Below, in pieces: positions 16,153-24,573 of a DNA stretch of 64,000 bases; positions within the stretch are counted from its first letter, which is position 1; every line of letters begins with the position of its first letter. Position numbers and translations under genes: made by a program. This stretch comes from Ruegeria atlantica (GTDB lineage: Bacteria; Pseudomonadota; Alphaproteobacteria; Rhodobacterales; Rhodobacteraceae). Under the pieces are notes generated by a model, which saw nothing but the letters and a program-made list of their open reading frames with translations, searched no databases and was not told the origin of the DNA. Location: positions 186,001 to 250,000 of the forward strand of contig NZ_WQCF01000005.1 of NCBI RefSeq assembly GCF_013032455.1, read 5' to 3'.

Positions 16153-17268
16153 TTACAGAACCTTGCGGTCAAATCGGTCGATGCGGAAGGGCGATAGATT
16201 GAACTGGCATTGCCCACCCATCACCAAATCCGCCAGAATCTGCCCCACGACAGGCCCCATCTGAAATCCATGCGCAGAGAAGCCAAACGCGTGGAAGGCA
16301 CGTGGCGCGTTAACGGCAGTGCCGATGACGGGGAGGTTGTCGGGCAGGTACGCCTCCAGCCCGGCCCACATCCGATTGATGCTGGCCTTGCGCATGATCG
16401 GAAAAAACTCTGCCGTGGTGCGGCAGGCTGCGGCCAGCTTGGCATAATCCAGCCGTGTGCGATTGTTGGCGCGATCAGCAAATCCCTTGGCACCACCGCC
16501 GATCAACACCGTGCCATTCTCGAACTGCTTGAAACTCAATTGTCGGCTGATCGCACCAACGACCGGCTTGGCAAAATGCGGCATCCGGGCGGTGATCATC
16601 AACATCGGAGCGGCATGGCTGAGGGGAACGTTGTCACCGATCATTAGCGCGATTTTATCCGCCCAGGCCCCGGCGCAATTGACGACGGTTTCGGCCTCGT
16701 ACCTGTGCCGGGCGCCCTGCGCCAACCACGCATCGCCCACGCGGCGGAGCCCCATAACCTCTTCGCCTTCGATCACCTGAGCGCCATAGTTTTCGGCCGC
16801 AAGGCGAAATGCAGACGTCGCCTTGAAAGGGATCGCGTACCCGTCTAGCTCCGAGATCATCCCACCAACGCAATTGGGATTCACATGAGGCAATCGTTCC
16901 CTGAGTTCGACCTGATCGATGATCCGTTCATGTGTAAATCCGGCGTCATGCATCTTGGCCTCGCGGGCCTGTACGGTCGCCAGGTCCATCTCATCCACTG
17001 CGATGTTGACCAGCGTCTGACGGCGAAACCCGGTGTCATGACCCAGTTCTTCATCCAGTGTCTGCCACATTGCCATCGATGCTTTTGACAAAGGAACCTC
17101 GGCCATGTCACGCCCCAACAGCCGAACCCCACCTGCGTTGACGCCCGAGGCATGCCGTCCGGAGTAGTCTTTTTCGACCACAATCACCGATGCGCCTTTG
17201 CGCGCCAGATGGTAAGCCGTTGCGCAGCCTTGAATGCCACCGCCAATGATCAGAACATCCGCTTTCAT
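16153..17268 (-). CDS. FAD-dependent amine/D-amino-acid dehydrogenase, catalytic subunit (HcnC/DAO type)
   Basis: 371 aa. It opens with the FAD Rossmann site VLIIGGGIQGCATAYHLARKG and matches the DAO family through YSGRHASGVNAGGVR, SELDGYAIPFKATSAF, VVNCAGAWADKIA and the closing FAFHAFGFSAHGFQMGPVVG-type segment. With the HcnB-like and [2Fe-2S] genes upstream (4-bp overlap with the former) it forms a three-subunit dehydrogenase of the type found for D-hydroxyproline, opine or glycine oxidation. The RidA gene next door fits imine chemistry. The exact substrate is not determined; no hydroxyproline epimerase is present in the window. Confidence 0.87.
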   Translation of the reverse strand: MKADVLIIGGGIQGCATAYHLARKGASVIVVEKDYSGRHASGVNAGGVRLLGRDMAEVPLSKASMAMWQTLDEELGHDTGFRRQTLVNIAVDEMDLATVQAREAKMHDAGFTHERIIDQVELRERLPHVNPNCVGGMISELDGYAIPFKATSAFRLAAENYGAQVIEGEEVMGLRRVGDAWLAQGARHRYEAETVVNCAGAWADKIALMIGDNVPLSHAAPMLMITARMPHFAKPVVGAISRQLSFKQFENGTVLIGGGAKGFADRANNRTRLDYAKLAAACRTTAEFFPIMRKASINRMWAGLEAYLPDNLPVIGTAVNAPRAFHAFGFSAHGFQMGPVVGQILADLVMGGQCQFNLSPFRIDRFDRKVL

Positions 17269-18662
17269 TCCGCTGCCTCCGCCTGAACCGTGTCGTACCG
17301 GCCCAACTCATCCAAGGTCAGCAGGCGCTGAGGGCTGCGCAGCCGGTAGTACCCGACCTCTTCAGGGCTTTCCGCACGCCACTGCGCCAACAACCCGGCC
17401 ACGACATGGCCGCATTGCCGGCCCTGACATGGACCCATTCCACACCGTGTCAGGGATTTCAGGGCGTTCGGGTCTCGCGCGCCTTGCTCGAACCCCTTGC
17501 GCAAGTCGCCCAATGACTGCTCTTCGCAACGGCAAACCAGAGTTTCTGCATCACGCGGCAAACGCAACGCTTCGGTCGGGCGATACAGGCAGTCGATGAA
17601 CCGGCGAAACGGTTTCAAGGCCGACAAGTCGTTCAGATCGGCGCGTACCCTTTGATCCCTGTCGGCCTGTGAAATCCGGCCAAGGCGAAACAGGATATTC
17701 TGCGCGGCCACACGCCCGGCCGCACGCGCGCCATCTGCACCAATAATTCCAGCGCCATCGCCGGCAACCGAAACATGCGGAACCGAGCTTTGGCCAAACG
17801 CATCAACCGAAACCTGCCAGCACATCTGTGCGCTGTTCCAATGATGCGCCAACCCCATCGCCCGGGACATGTTCAGGTTGGGCTGGACGCCATGATGTAG
17901 AAATACAGTATTGGCCGAAACCTCGTGCTGCCGGCCCGATGCCGCAAACCGAAGCCCCGCGGCCCTGTTATCACCTATCACCTTTAAGTTCTTGGCGTAT
18001 CGGAAGGTGGGAATGCCTGAAGCGCGGATTTCCCGCAACAAAGACAAACCCTTGCGTAGATTCCCAACCTGCTGCAGGGCGCGCGGCATAAGGGGTGCTG
18101 CGTCGAGATAATGCTGACGCGGGGTCGTATCGACAAGCGCGGCAACCTGTACGCCCAATCGCAGGTATTGTGCCACTATCAGGTACAGCAATGGGCCGGA
18201 CCCGGCAAAGACAGCTCCGTCCGCAACAACCGCGTCCGACTTGAGCATCACTTGCGCCGCACCAGCTGTCATGACGCCGGGCAAGGTCCAGCCAGGTATT
18301 GGCATGGGTCGCTCCATGGCGCCGAGGCACAACAGCATCTCACGGCAATGCAATTCTCGGGTTTCACTCTGATAAGAGAACAGAATGCGACCATCATCCC
18401 CCAGATGCCAAACATCTGCTCCGGCAAGATATGTCGCGCCCGATTGCTCGAAGCGAGTGATCAGATCAGCACCTGCCGTATAATCCGGTCCGAGGCTTGC
18501 TACATCCGGCAGAGCGCTGTCTGCCGCAGAGCGATAGATCTGCCCCCCTGCCCGATCGGCCCGGTCCAGAACAACAACATTCGTTCCAGCCTGTGCCAAT
18601 TCAATGGCGGCCGACATACCAGCAGGGCCAGCCCCAATGATCGCGCAATCAAAGGCCTTCAT
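17265..18662 (-). CDS. FAD/NAD(P)-binding dehydrogenase subunit with BFD-type [2Fe-2S] site (HcnB type)
   Basis: 465 aa from the ATG at 18662 (MKAFDCAIIGAGPAGMSAAIELA), chosen because it begins with the FAD site; an upstream ATG would add 14 residues inside the previous gene. Second dinucleotide site near residue 165 (VVADGAVFAGSGPLLYL) and a BFD-like C-terminal cluster domain: CRCEEQSLGDL ... CGMGPCQGRQC, four Cys. It probably passes electrons from the catalytic subunit. The start overlaps the end of the ferredoxin-like gene by 14 bp and the stop overlaps the catalytic subunit start by 4 bp. Confidence 0.88.
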   Translation of the reverse strand: MKAFDCAIIGAGPAGMSAAIELAQAGTNVVVLDRADRAGGQIYRSAADSALPDVASLGPDYTAGADLITRFEQSGATYLAGADVWHLGDDGRILFSYQSETRELHCREMLLCLGAMERPMPIPGWTLPGVMTAGAAQVMLKSDAVVADGAVFAGSGPLLYLIVAQYLRLGVQVAALVDTTPRQHYLDAAPLMPRALQQVGNLRKGLSLLREIRASGIPTFRYAKNLKVIGDNRAAGLRFAASGRQHEVSANTVFLHHGVQPNLNMSRAMGLAHHWNSAQMCWQVSVDAFGQSSVPHVSVAGDGAGIIGADGARAAGRVAAQNILFRLGRISQADRDQRVRADLNDLSALKPFRRFIDCLYRPTEALRLPRDAETLVCRCEEQSLGDLRKGFEQGARDPNALKSLTRCGMGPCQGRQCGHVVAGLLAQWRAESPEEVGYYRLRSPQRLLTLDELGRYDTVQAEAAE

Positions 18663-18960
18663 CAATTTCCTCGGAGTCTTCGGTAATGTCCTGTGTCGCG
18701 ACACTCATGCCATTCGCCACGCGGCGCAAACAGGCTTGTTGGTTGGGGAGGCCATCGATTTCGACCATGCATTCGAAACAGACGCCCATGGCGCAATAAG
18801 CGCTTCGCTCTTCACCCGACAAGGCTGCCTTGCGGGTCACGACCTGACCTGCCACGGCCATCGCAGACCAAACCGACTGGCCTTTGCGCGCATTGACCGG
18901 TCGACCATTAACGCTCAGCGTCACCAGGTCGTGGTCATCGTCTTGCAAGGATCTGAACAT
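18649..18960 (-). CDS. [2Fe-2S] subunit of the amine dehydrogenase (HcnA type)
   Basis: 103 aa from the ATG at 18960 (MFRSLQDDDHDLVTLSVNGRPV); longer forms would run through the hairpin upstream and have no ribosome site. Plant-ferredoxin-like fold as in sarcosine oxidase alpha N-termini, with the cluster ligands C-A-M-G-V-C-F-E-C followed by QQACL. First gene of the catabolic set after the TRAP transporter, it overlaps the next gene by 14 bp. Electron transfer subunit, cytosolic. Confidence 0.82.
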   Translation of the reverse strand: MFRSLQDDDHDLVTLSVNGRPVNARKGQSVWSAMAVAGQVVTRKAALSGEERSAYCAMGVCFECMVEIDGLPNQQACLRRVANGMSVATQDITEDSEEIDEGL

Positions 18961-18983
18961 GGCTGATCTCCGTGGACTGGCGG

Positions 18984-19015
18984 GGGCAAGGCGCGGGGAG
19001 GAGCGCGCCTTGCCC
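18984..19015 (-). terminator. Perfect stem-loop between TRAP binding-protein and dehydrogenase genes
   Basis: Arms GGGCAAGGCGCG (18984-18995) and CGCGCCTTGCCC (19004-19015) pair perfectly over 12 bp with an 8-nt loop. There is no T-run behind it, so partial termination or 3'-end stabilisation of the abundant binding-protein mRNA is more likely than full termination. Confidence 0.65.
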
Positions 19016-19034
19016 ATTCGTGGGGCCTGATCGA

Positions 19035-20027
19035 TTAATTGCCGATCTTGTCGAGGATGGACTGGCCCCAATCCTGACCCACGTCCTCGAGGACCTGCGG
19101 CCAGACTTGAGCACGCACATGGGCAGCGGTGGCGGCAAGCTCTTCGTTCGTCAGTGACACAATGGTTGCACCATTTTCAGCCAGCTTTTGCTCGAACGCG
19201 CCCTGATCGGCCTCGGCGGTGTCCCAGCGCTTGGATTCGAACGCCAGTGCCGCGCTTTCCAACGCGGCGCGATCTTCATCGCTCAGCTCGGCCAGAGTGC
19301 CCGAGTTGATGATCATGTACCAAACTTCGAAATGCGTGTTCACGGGCACGTAAGACGTGGTCACATCCCGGAACGAGGCATAGTAGCCCTCGGCACCCGA
19401 GCCGACGACACCGTCAACAACACCAGTTTGTACGGCAGTGAACGCCTCGGAGAACGGAATGGGCGACGAGATGTACCCCAGAGCATCCGCGGTCAGCTGA
19501 AAGCTCTTGATGCCCGGTACGCGAACCTTGATACCTTTTGCGGTTGTCGGATCGCCCGGGTTCACCGCGTCGGTATTCAGGGCAACGCCGCCGAAATACA
19601 CCGGATAGGCTGCCAGCATGGTGATATCCTGCTTGGCATAAAGATCCTTCATGGCCGTGTGGATCGCGCCACCGGGACCGTAGATCTTTTTCGCTTCGTC
19701 CCAGTTTGCCGCAACATAGGGGAATGCCGAGATTTGCATACGGCGATCAACCGCTGTGGCGGCGGGCTGCACAGCCATGTCGATGGCACCAACCGAAATC
19801 CGTTCTTGAACCGAAGTGTAGTCACCCAAGGCGGATGCCGGGAACAGGTTCAGCTCCAGCGAGCCGTTGGTGGCAGCCTTCAACTCATCAGCAAAAGCAC
19901 TCAGTTCATTGTCGATGGTCGCACCCTGAGGGCGAATATGGCTGATCTTCAGCGTGTCGGCGGCGGCGATGCCCGCAGTTGCGACAACTGCTGCAGCCAG
20001 ACAGGTGGATTTCAGAAAGTTCATCAT
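19035..20027 (-). CDS. TRAP transporter solute-binding protein (DctP family)
   Basis: 330 aa. Signal peptide MMNFLKSTCLAAAVVATAGIAAADT, then the DctP fold: LKISHIRPQGATIDNELSAFADELK, LELNLFPASALGDYTSVQERISVGAIDMAV and the carboxylate-binding region IKVRVPGIKSFQLTADALGY with the conserved Arg. FSEAFTAVQTGVVDGVVG follows. Periplasmic. GGAGGAG precedes the ATG. It lies between its permease genes (20064-21850) and the dehydrogenase genes, implying the transported organic acid or amino acid is the dehydrogenase substrate. A strong hairpin follows the stop. Confidence 0.92.
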   Translation of the reverse strand: MMNFLKSTCLAAAVVATAGIAAADTLKISHIRPQGATIDNELSAFADELKAATNGSLELNLFPASALGDYTSVQERISVGAIDMAVQPAATAVDRRMQISAFPYVAANWDEAKKIYGPGGAIHTAMKDLYAKQDITMLAAYPVYFGGVALNTDAVNPGDPTTAKGIKVRVPGIKSFQLTADALGYISSPIPFSEAFTAVQTGVVDGVVGSGAEGYYASFRDVTTSYVPVNTHFEVWYMIINSGTLAELSDEDRAALESAALAFESKRWDTAEADQGAFEQKLAENGATIVSLTNEELAATAAHVRAQVWPQVLEDVGQDWGQSILDKIGN

Positions 20028-20063
20028 GGATAAGTCTCCTCCGTGAATGATGAAAGGGGTGGC

Positions 20064-21362
20064 TTAGTAGCCAAAGAAACGGGGCAGCCACATCGACAGA
20101 TCCGGCCAAAAGCTGGTCAGGAAGACGACAGGCAGATATCCCAGCAGGATCAGGGTCATGGCCGGGCGGATCACCTTGGTGACCGGCACCCGACCGATGC
20201 GCGCGCCCAGATACAGGATCGAAGCGTAAGGCGGGGTGACGCCGCCCATGGCAGTATTCACACCCATGATCGCGGCAAACTGGATCGGGCTGACCCCGAT
20301 GGCCTGCATCAGCGGCAACAACAGCGGAGCGATCAAGATGATGGCGGTGACGTCATTCACAACCATTCCGACCAGAAAAAGCAGGATGTTGATCAGCACC
20401 AACAGCAGGGCTTTGTTTTCGGTTACAGAAAAGATGGCCTGCACGATGGCCTGCGGCACGCTTTCCAACACGAACATCTGGCTGAGGATCATCGAGAACA
20501 GGATCATCAGCATAATTGCACCGACCGACGTGGCGGCCTCTTTGCCCGCACCAAAGAAAGTTTTGATGTCCAATCCCTTATAGATCAGGAAACCCACCGG
20601 GATCGCATAGATCACAGCCACGGCGGCGGCCTCGGTCGGTGTCATGATACCACCATAGATACCGCCCAGAATGATCACCGGCATCAACAACGCGGGCGTC
20701 GCCTTGAAACCGCGCGAGGATGCCTCGGACACAAAAGCCTGCCCTTTCAGCGGCTCGTTCAATTGCAGGGGAAATTTTCGGGCCATGCGAATATTGACGG
20801 CCGAAAAACTTGCCATGATCAGCAGGCCGGGGCCCAGAGTGGCAAGGAAGCAGGCCAGAATGGACGTGTCAGTCACCCAACCATAGACGATCATCGTCAC
20901 CGAAGGCGGGATCAGCAGACCCAGCAGCGAAGCGTTGGCAATCAGCGCCGTTGCGTATTCGCGAGGATAGCCCTGTTTCTCCATCTCGGGGATTAGCAAG
21001 GGACCAATCGCGGCAACGCCGGTTAGCCCTGAACCCGAGATGGCACCAATCAGCGCACAAGAGACGGTGGCGACCACACCCAGACCGCCCCGCAGGTGGC
21101 CGATGAAGATATTGACGAAGTTCAGCAGGCTCGCAGCGATGCCCGAGACGGACATGATCGTCCCGGCCAGAACAAACAGCGGAATGGCCAGCAGCACCGG
21201 ATTGCCAAGCTGCTGAAAGCCCCACAGCATGTTGCCCTTCATGACAACGTCACCGGCGAAATACATCACCATCAGCCCGGCCCCGAAACAGTAGGGCAGC
21301 GGCACGCCCAACGTCAGAAGGATGACCAGAACCAGGACGGCGAACAGCGCGATCTCGATCAT
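20064..21362 (-). CDS. TRAP transporter large permease (DctM family)
   Basis: 432 aa with about twelve membrane helices; starts MIEIALFAVLVLVILLTLGVPLPYCFGAG and shows the DctM features PLFVLAGTIMSVSGIA, IGAISGSGLTGVAAIGPLLIPEM, LGLLIPPSVTMIVYG and GGVTPPYASILYLG. It mediates Na+-coupled uptake of the bound organic solute. The 4-bp overlap with the small subunit (21359-21362) and the short gap to the binding-protein gene show one operon. Confidence 0.93.
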   Translation of the reverse strand: MIEIALFAVLVLVILLTLGVPLPYCFGAGLMVMYFAGDVVMKGNMLWGFQQLGNPVLLAIPLFVLAGTIMSVSGIAASLLNFVNIFIGHLRGGLGVVATVSCALIGAISGSGLTGVAAIGPLLIPEMEKQGYPREYATALIANASLLGLLIPPSVTMIVYGWVTDTSILACFLATLGPGLLIMASFSAVNIRMARKFPLQLNEPLKGQAFVSEASSRGFKATPALLMPVIILGGIYGGIMTPTEAAAVAVIYAIPVGFLIYKGLDIKTFFGAGKEAATSVGAIMLMILFSMILSQMFVLESVPQAIVQAIFSVTENKALLLVLINILLFLVGMVVNDVTAIILIAPLLLPLMQAIGVSPIQFAAIMGVNTAMGGVTPPYASILYLGARIGRVPVTKVIRPAMTLILLGYLPVVFLTSFWPDLSMWLPRFFGY

Positions 21363-21850
21363 TGCGCGTCTCCTTCAAGGGTAATAGCGACCGGAGCGAA
21401 CAGCGCTCGTAGATGCGTCAGCAGGTGCCAGGCGGTGAAGATCATCATCAGCACCATGCCGACAAACAACGCGACATCGACATAGAAGGTCGGAAGGTAC
21501 AGGGTTGGACTCTCGCGCCAAACACGTATCGAGTATTTGGTGAAATCCCAGGCCCAGGTGGTCAGCCAGAGGCCGACGATCAGGCTGATAACCTCTCCGA
21601 TTACCGCAAGCACCTGATGCTGCCGTTCGGTGGAGAGAAAGATCTCAAGCACGTTTGCACGGATATGAGTGTTCTCGCGCGAGGCATTGACGGCACCCAT
21701 CATGTACAGCCACAGCGTGGGATAAAGCAGGCTTTCCTCCAGCCCCATAACGGGGATTTCAAGCACGTACCGCGTGATCACCTGCACGAATTGCCCAATG
21801 GCAACCAGGCAGATCAGGACTGTTAGCAGGACACTTGCAAAGCGTGTCAT
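21359..21850 (-). CDS. TRAP transporter small permease (DctQ family)
   Basis: 163 aa from the ATG at 21850 (MTRFASVLLTVLICLVAIGQFVQV), chosen because GGAGGGGAAA stands directly in front; a longer frame to 21910 lacks this. Four membrane helices with the DctQ-type RYVLEIPVMGLEESLLYPTLWLYMMGAVNASRENTHIRANVL. First gene of the leftward TRAP/dehydrogenase operon, reading away from the LysR gene. Confidence 0.9.
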   Translation of the reverse strand: MTRFASVLLTVLICLVAIGQFVQVITRYVLEIPVMGLEESLLYPTLWLYMMGAVNASRENTHIRANVLEIFLSTERQHQVLAVIGEVISLIVGLWLTTWAWDFTKYSIRVWRESPTLYLPTFYVDVALFVGMVLMMIFTAWHLLTHLRALFAPVAITLEGDAQ

Positions 21851-21946
21851 TTTCCCCTCCGTCGGACCGAATGCAGGTGGTGCATTCGTGGCGGGAAAAA
21901 TTGCTAGCACAGCGCATTAAGTCAAAACGATTAAATTGATTATAAG

Positions 21947-21961
21947 ATAAAGTTACTTTAT
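21947..21961. promoter_or_regulatory. Palindromic LysR-type box ATAAAGT-T-ACTTTAT
   Basis: A perfect 7-bp inverted repeat around one base, containing the T-N11-A form of LysR-type sites. It sits between the divergent dctQ (starts 21850) and lysR (21995) genes, about 35 bp before the regulator start. Probable autoregulatory and TRAP-operon control site. Confidence 0.6.
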
Positions 21962-21994
21962 GCTATGCCGAAAAACTTAAGGTTATCAAAGACA

Positions 21995-22909
21995 ATGAAT
22001 CTCAGCTTTCGCCAATTACAGGCCTTTCGTGAGGTCATGCGGACAGGTTCAGTGTCCGAGGCTGCCCGAATCCTAGGTCGCACCCAACCGGCCGTCAGCG
22101 CGCTGATCGCGAACCTCGAAGCAGAATTGGGGATCGCCCTGTTCCGTCGGCAGCGCAACAAAATGGCCCCTACCCCAGAGGCTCGGTACTTCGTCACTGA
22201 GGCTGAGGCGATTCTGGATCGTCTGTCGCTTTCAACCCGGACGATGCGCGAGATTGGTGCACTGACTAAAGGGCGCTTGAACATAGCGTGCATGCCAGCA
22301 GCCAGCAGCCTTTTGATGCCACAGCTTCTGGGTGAGTTTTTGTTGGATAAACCAGATGTAAAAGCTTCACTGATGATGCGCGCATCTCCAGTGATCGAAG
22401 AGTGGATTGCTTCCCAACAGTACGACATCGGATTGGGTGAAACTCCGAAACCCACCGCAGCAATTGATACCATAGACTTCGACATGAAATGCGTATGTGC
22501 GATCCCAGCGGGAGATCCACTGGCCGAACATGATACAGTCCAGGCGCATCACCTGTCGGGCCGTCCTATGGCAGGATTGCAGGAGGGGCACCCGAACCTG
22601 ATTGCGACCCAGAGGGCATTCGCCAACCAAAAAGCCAGTTTTGCACAACGGTTCGAACTAAGGACCTTTCACCCAGCATTAACTTTGGTGGAAAAAGGAC
22701 TTTGCTACTGTATCTGCGATCCGATTACCGCAGCCGGATACGCCAATATGCAACCCGAACCGAGACCTATCGTTTTTCGGGCGTTTCATCCCCAAGTCGT
22801 TTTAAAGGTCTCGATCATGCAACCTGCACATCGTCCTCCATCTGCGTTGGCAAATGAATTTGTTTTGCAATTGAAGGCAGCTCTCGAACAGATCAACAAT
22901 CAGCTTTGA
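21995..22909 (+). CDS. LysR-family transcriptional regulator
   Basis: 304 aa from the ATG at 21995 (MNLSFRQLQAFREVMRTGSVSEAARILGRTQPAVSALIANLEAELG), the usual LysR N-terminus; an ATG at 21965 would add ten residues and overlap the palindrome's edge. HTH in residues ~5-65, then the periplasmic-binding-like sensor domain. Divergent from the TRAP/amine-dehydrogenase operon it likely controls, with the TRAP substrate or its oxidation product as effector. The second copy of the defective IS6-like element starts 1-2 bp after its stop. Confidence 0.9.
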   Translation: MNLSFRQLQAFREVMRTGSVSEAARILGRTQPAVSALIANLEAELGIALFRRQRNKMAPTPEARYFVTEAEAILDRLSLSTRTMREIGALTKGRLNIACMPAASSLLMPQLLGEFLLDKPDVKASLMMRASPVIEEWIASQQYDIGLGETPKPTAAIDTIDFDMKCVCAIPAGDPLAEHDTVQAHHLSGRPMAGLQEGHPNLIATQRAFANQKASFAQRFELRTFHPALTLVEKGLCYCICDPITAAGYANMQPEPRPIVFRAFHPQVVLKVSIMQPAHRPPSALANEFVLQLKAALEQINNQL

Positions 22910-22910
22910 G

Positions 22911-23412
22911 AGCATTGCCAAGTTATCTGACATGGATTGGAATAAGCGTGAGCCCGCGCAATCAGGCCGATAGTTCGGCAGCATAACCTTCCCACAGCTT
23001 GAACGCGTCGGTCGATGTGACGCTTCAGTCCGATTGTTGAGTCCCTTGTGCGCCCGATGGTCGGCGCCCGGCGCGATGGCCTTGATCAGCTTGGTATAGC
23101 TGCGCAGCTTGTCTGTGATCACGACAGGCGGTTCGCCATTGACAGCAACCAGTCGGCCGAAGAAACGCGTTGCGGCTTTGGCATTACGGCGAGGCTGGAT
23201 CAGACTGTCGAGTACATCTCCATTGCCATCGATTGCACGCCACAGCCAATGTTTTACGCCGTTGATCGGGGCGATCACTTAGTCCATATGCCATTTGTCG
23301 TGCGGCCGGGGCCGGCCGCGTCGGATACAAACCGCAAACTGAGACCCGAAACGGTTCACCCAGTGATAAACCGCATCCCGACTGACGATGACGCGATCAA
23401 CTGGGCAATGCC
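22911..23412 (-). mobile_element. Defective IS6-like element, copy 2 (doubly deleted, ~500 bp)
   Basis: Ends carry GCATTGCCAAGTTATCTGAC (22912 inward) and, on the other strand, GGCATTGCCCAGTTGATC (from 23412 inward), so both inverted repeats survive. The internal 22912-23394 matches 15279-15761 of copy 1 in inverted orientation, but the 5' part of the gene is also gone. Small size with intact ends makes it look like a non-autonomous, MITE-like derivative. Confidence 0.55.
22962..23394 (-). pseudogene. IS6-like transposase pseudogene, copy 2
   Basis: Reverse-strand translation gives VIVSRDAVYHWVNRFGSQF, IRRGRPRPHDKWHMD, a stop where Glu is expected (GAA to TAA), then APINGVKHWLWRAIDGNGD and TDKLRSYTKLIKAIAPGADHRAHKGLNNRTEASHR. 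It then jumps to the same out-of-frame C-terminus as copy 1 (stop at 22962). The middle part is better preserved than in copy 1. Confidence 0.75.
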
Positions 23413-23585
23413 GAAGCATCTTCTAATTTCTAGACCTAGCTAGGCTCAGGACCCATTGAATTCCGTAGAGTTTGCCCAGAGCGGCATTCGTTGGTGTAAC
23501 AGTGAGTGACCCCGACACGCGATATTAAAAGGTCGCATGTCGGGAGACCAGAGCATCCTAGATGAAGAACGCTTTGGGAGGGAAC

Positions 23586-24551
23586 CTATTTTTTGTTGTG
23601 GAAGATAAACCCGATGAAGTTCAGCAAAAGCTGCGCTGCAAGGATCTGTGTGCTTTCGGCGGGATCGTAGGCGGGGGCAACCTCGACCAGATCGATGCCA
23701 ACAACGTCTCCACGTTTGCTTAGTCCCTGAAGAATCTCTAAGACATCATAGTACTGGAACCCGCCGTGGCTGGGTGTGCCGGTACCCGGCGCGATCGACG
23801 GACAGAAGGCGTCGATATCGATGGTGACGTAATAGCGGCTGCCCTCAGGAATGCGATCCAGAACGCCCTGCGTCCCAAGCTTGCGGACCTGTCGTACTGA
23901 CAAGATGTCCGAACCGCGCGCACGAGCATCGTCATAACCTTCTTTCGCGGTCGAGGATACGTTGCGGATGCCCAACTGGGTCATGCCCGAAACATAGTCT
24001 TTCTCGATAGCCCGGCGCATCGGGTTTCCATGGCCTTCCGTCACACCGTGGCGTTCATCGACAAAATCAAGGTGAGCGTCGATCTGGATCACATGGATCG
24101 GGCCATTTTTAGCGCAATCCTCTTCGTAGGCTCGTATGCATGGGATGTTCACCGAATGATCGCCACCGATGGTGACCGGTATGGCGCCTGCATCCAGGAT
24201 TTTCTTGACCCCGTATTCGATGTTGGCGTGGCTTTCCTCGGTCTTGGTGTGGATGATATCCGCATCACCCAGATCGACGATGCGCACGTCGCTGCCCAAG
24301 TAGGTGGCATCGTCTTCGTGATCATAAGCACCTGCGTGGCCAAAGCTGAACAATGTCGATGCCTCGCGCACCGCGCGCGGGCCAAACCGCGCTCCGGAAC
24401 GGAACTGACATCCGAAATCGTACGGCGCACCAAGGATTGCCACATCGGCATCGATCTCGTCCCAGTTCTCCACGTAAGGTTTCTTGCCAAAGGTCGAGAT
24501 GCCGACAAAAGGCAAGTTCAGACGACCAGCTTCATAACCATGTCCTGACAT
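23586..24551 (-). CDS. Agmatinase/ureohydrolase-family enzyme
   Basis: 321 aa, typical length. The binuclear metal site is intact: GGDHSV (His), IDAHLDFVD (Asp-His-Asp) and TIDIDAFCPSIAPGTGTP (Asp-x-Asp). Ureohydrolases split guanidino compounds to urea (or guanidine to urea and ammonia). The loop sequence IDAFCPSIAPGTG differs from the arginase and SpeB consensus (FDVDGLDP), so agmatine is only one option; guanidinobutyrate or guanidinopropionate are others. GGAG before the ATG. Last gene of a leftward set, 22 bp after a TRAP large permease, so the transported solute may be its substrate. Cytosolic. Confidence 0.88.
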   Translation of the reverse strand: MSGHGYEAGRLNLPFVGISTFGKKPYVENWDEIDADVAILGAPYDFGCQFRSGARFGPRAVREASTLFSFGHAGAYDHEDDATYLGSDVRIVDLGDADIIHTKTEESHANIEYGVKKILDAGAIPVTIGGDHSVNIPCIRAYEEDCAKNGPIHVIQIDAHLDFVDERHGVTEGHGNPMRRAIEKDYVSGMTQLGIRNVSSTAKEGYDDARARGSDILSVRQVRKLGTQGVLDRIPEGSRYYVTIDIDAFCPSIAPGTGTPSHGGFQYYDVLEILQGLSKRGDVVGIDLVEVAPAYDPAESTQILAAQLLLNFIGFIFHNKK

Positions 24552-24573
24552 GATTTCTCCGTTTCATTATTGG

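Noticed and set aside
16153-18960. Hydrogen cyanide synthase hcnABC
   Set aside because: The family is broad (opine, hydroxyproline, glycine oxidation); a TRAP importer and RidA fit amino-acid or amine catabolism better than cyanogenesis.
19188-20996. Two long plus-strand open frames (281 and 317 codons)
   Set aside because: Antisense shadows of the TRAP binding-protein and permease genes; highly charged, repetitive translations without domains.
16153-21850. Complete trans-4-hydroxyproline pathway
   Set aside because: No epimerase, no deaminase/dehydratase and no semialdehyde dehydrogenase in the module; the call would go beyond the evidence.
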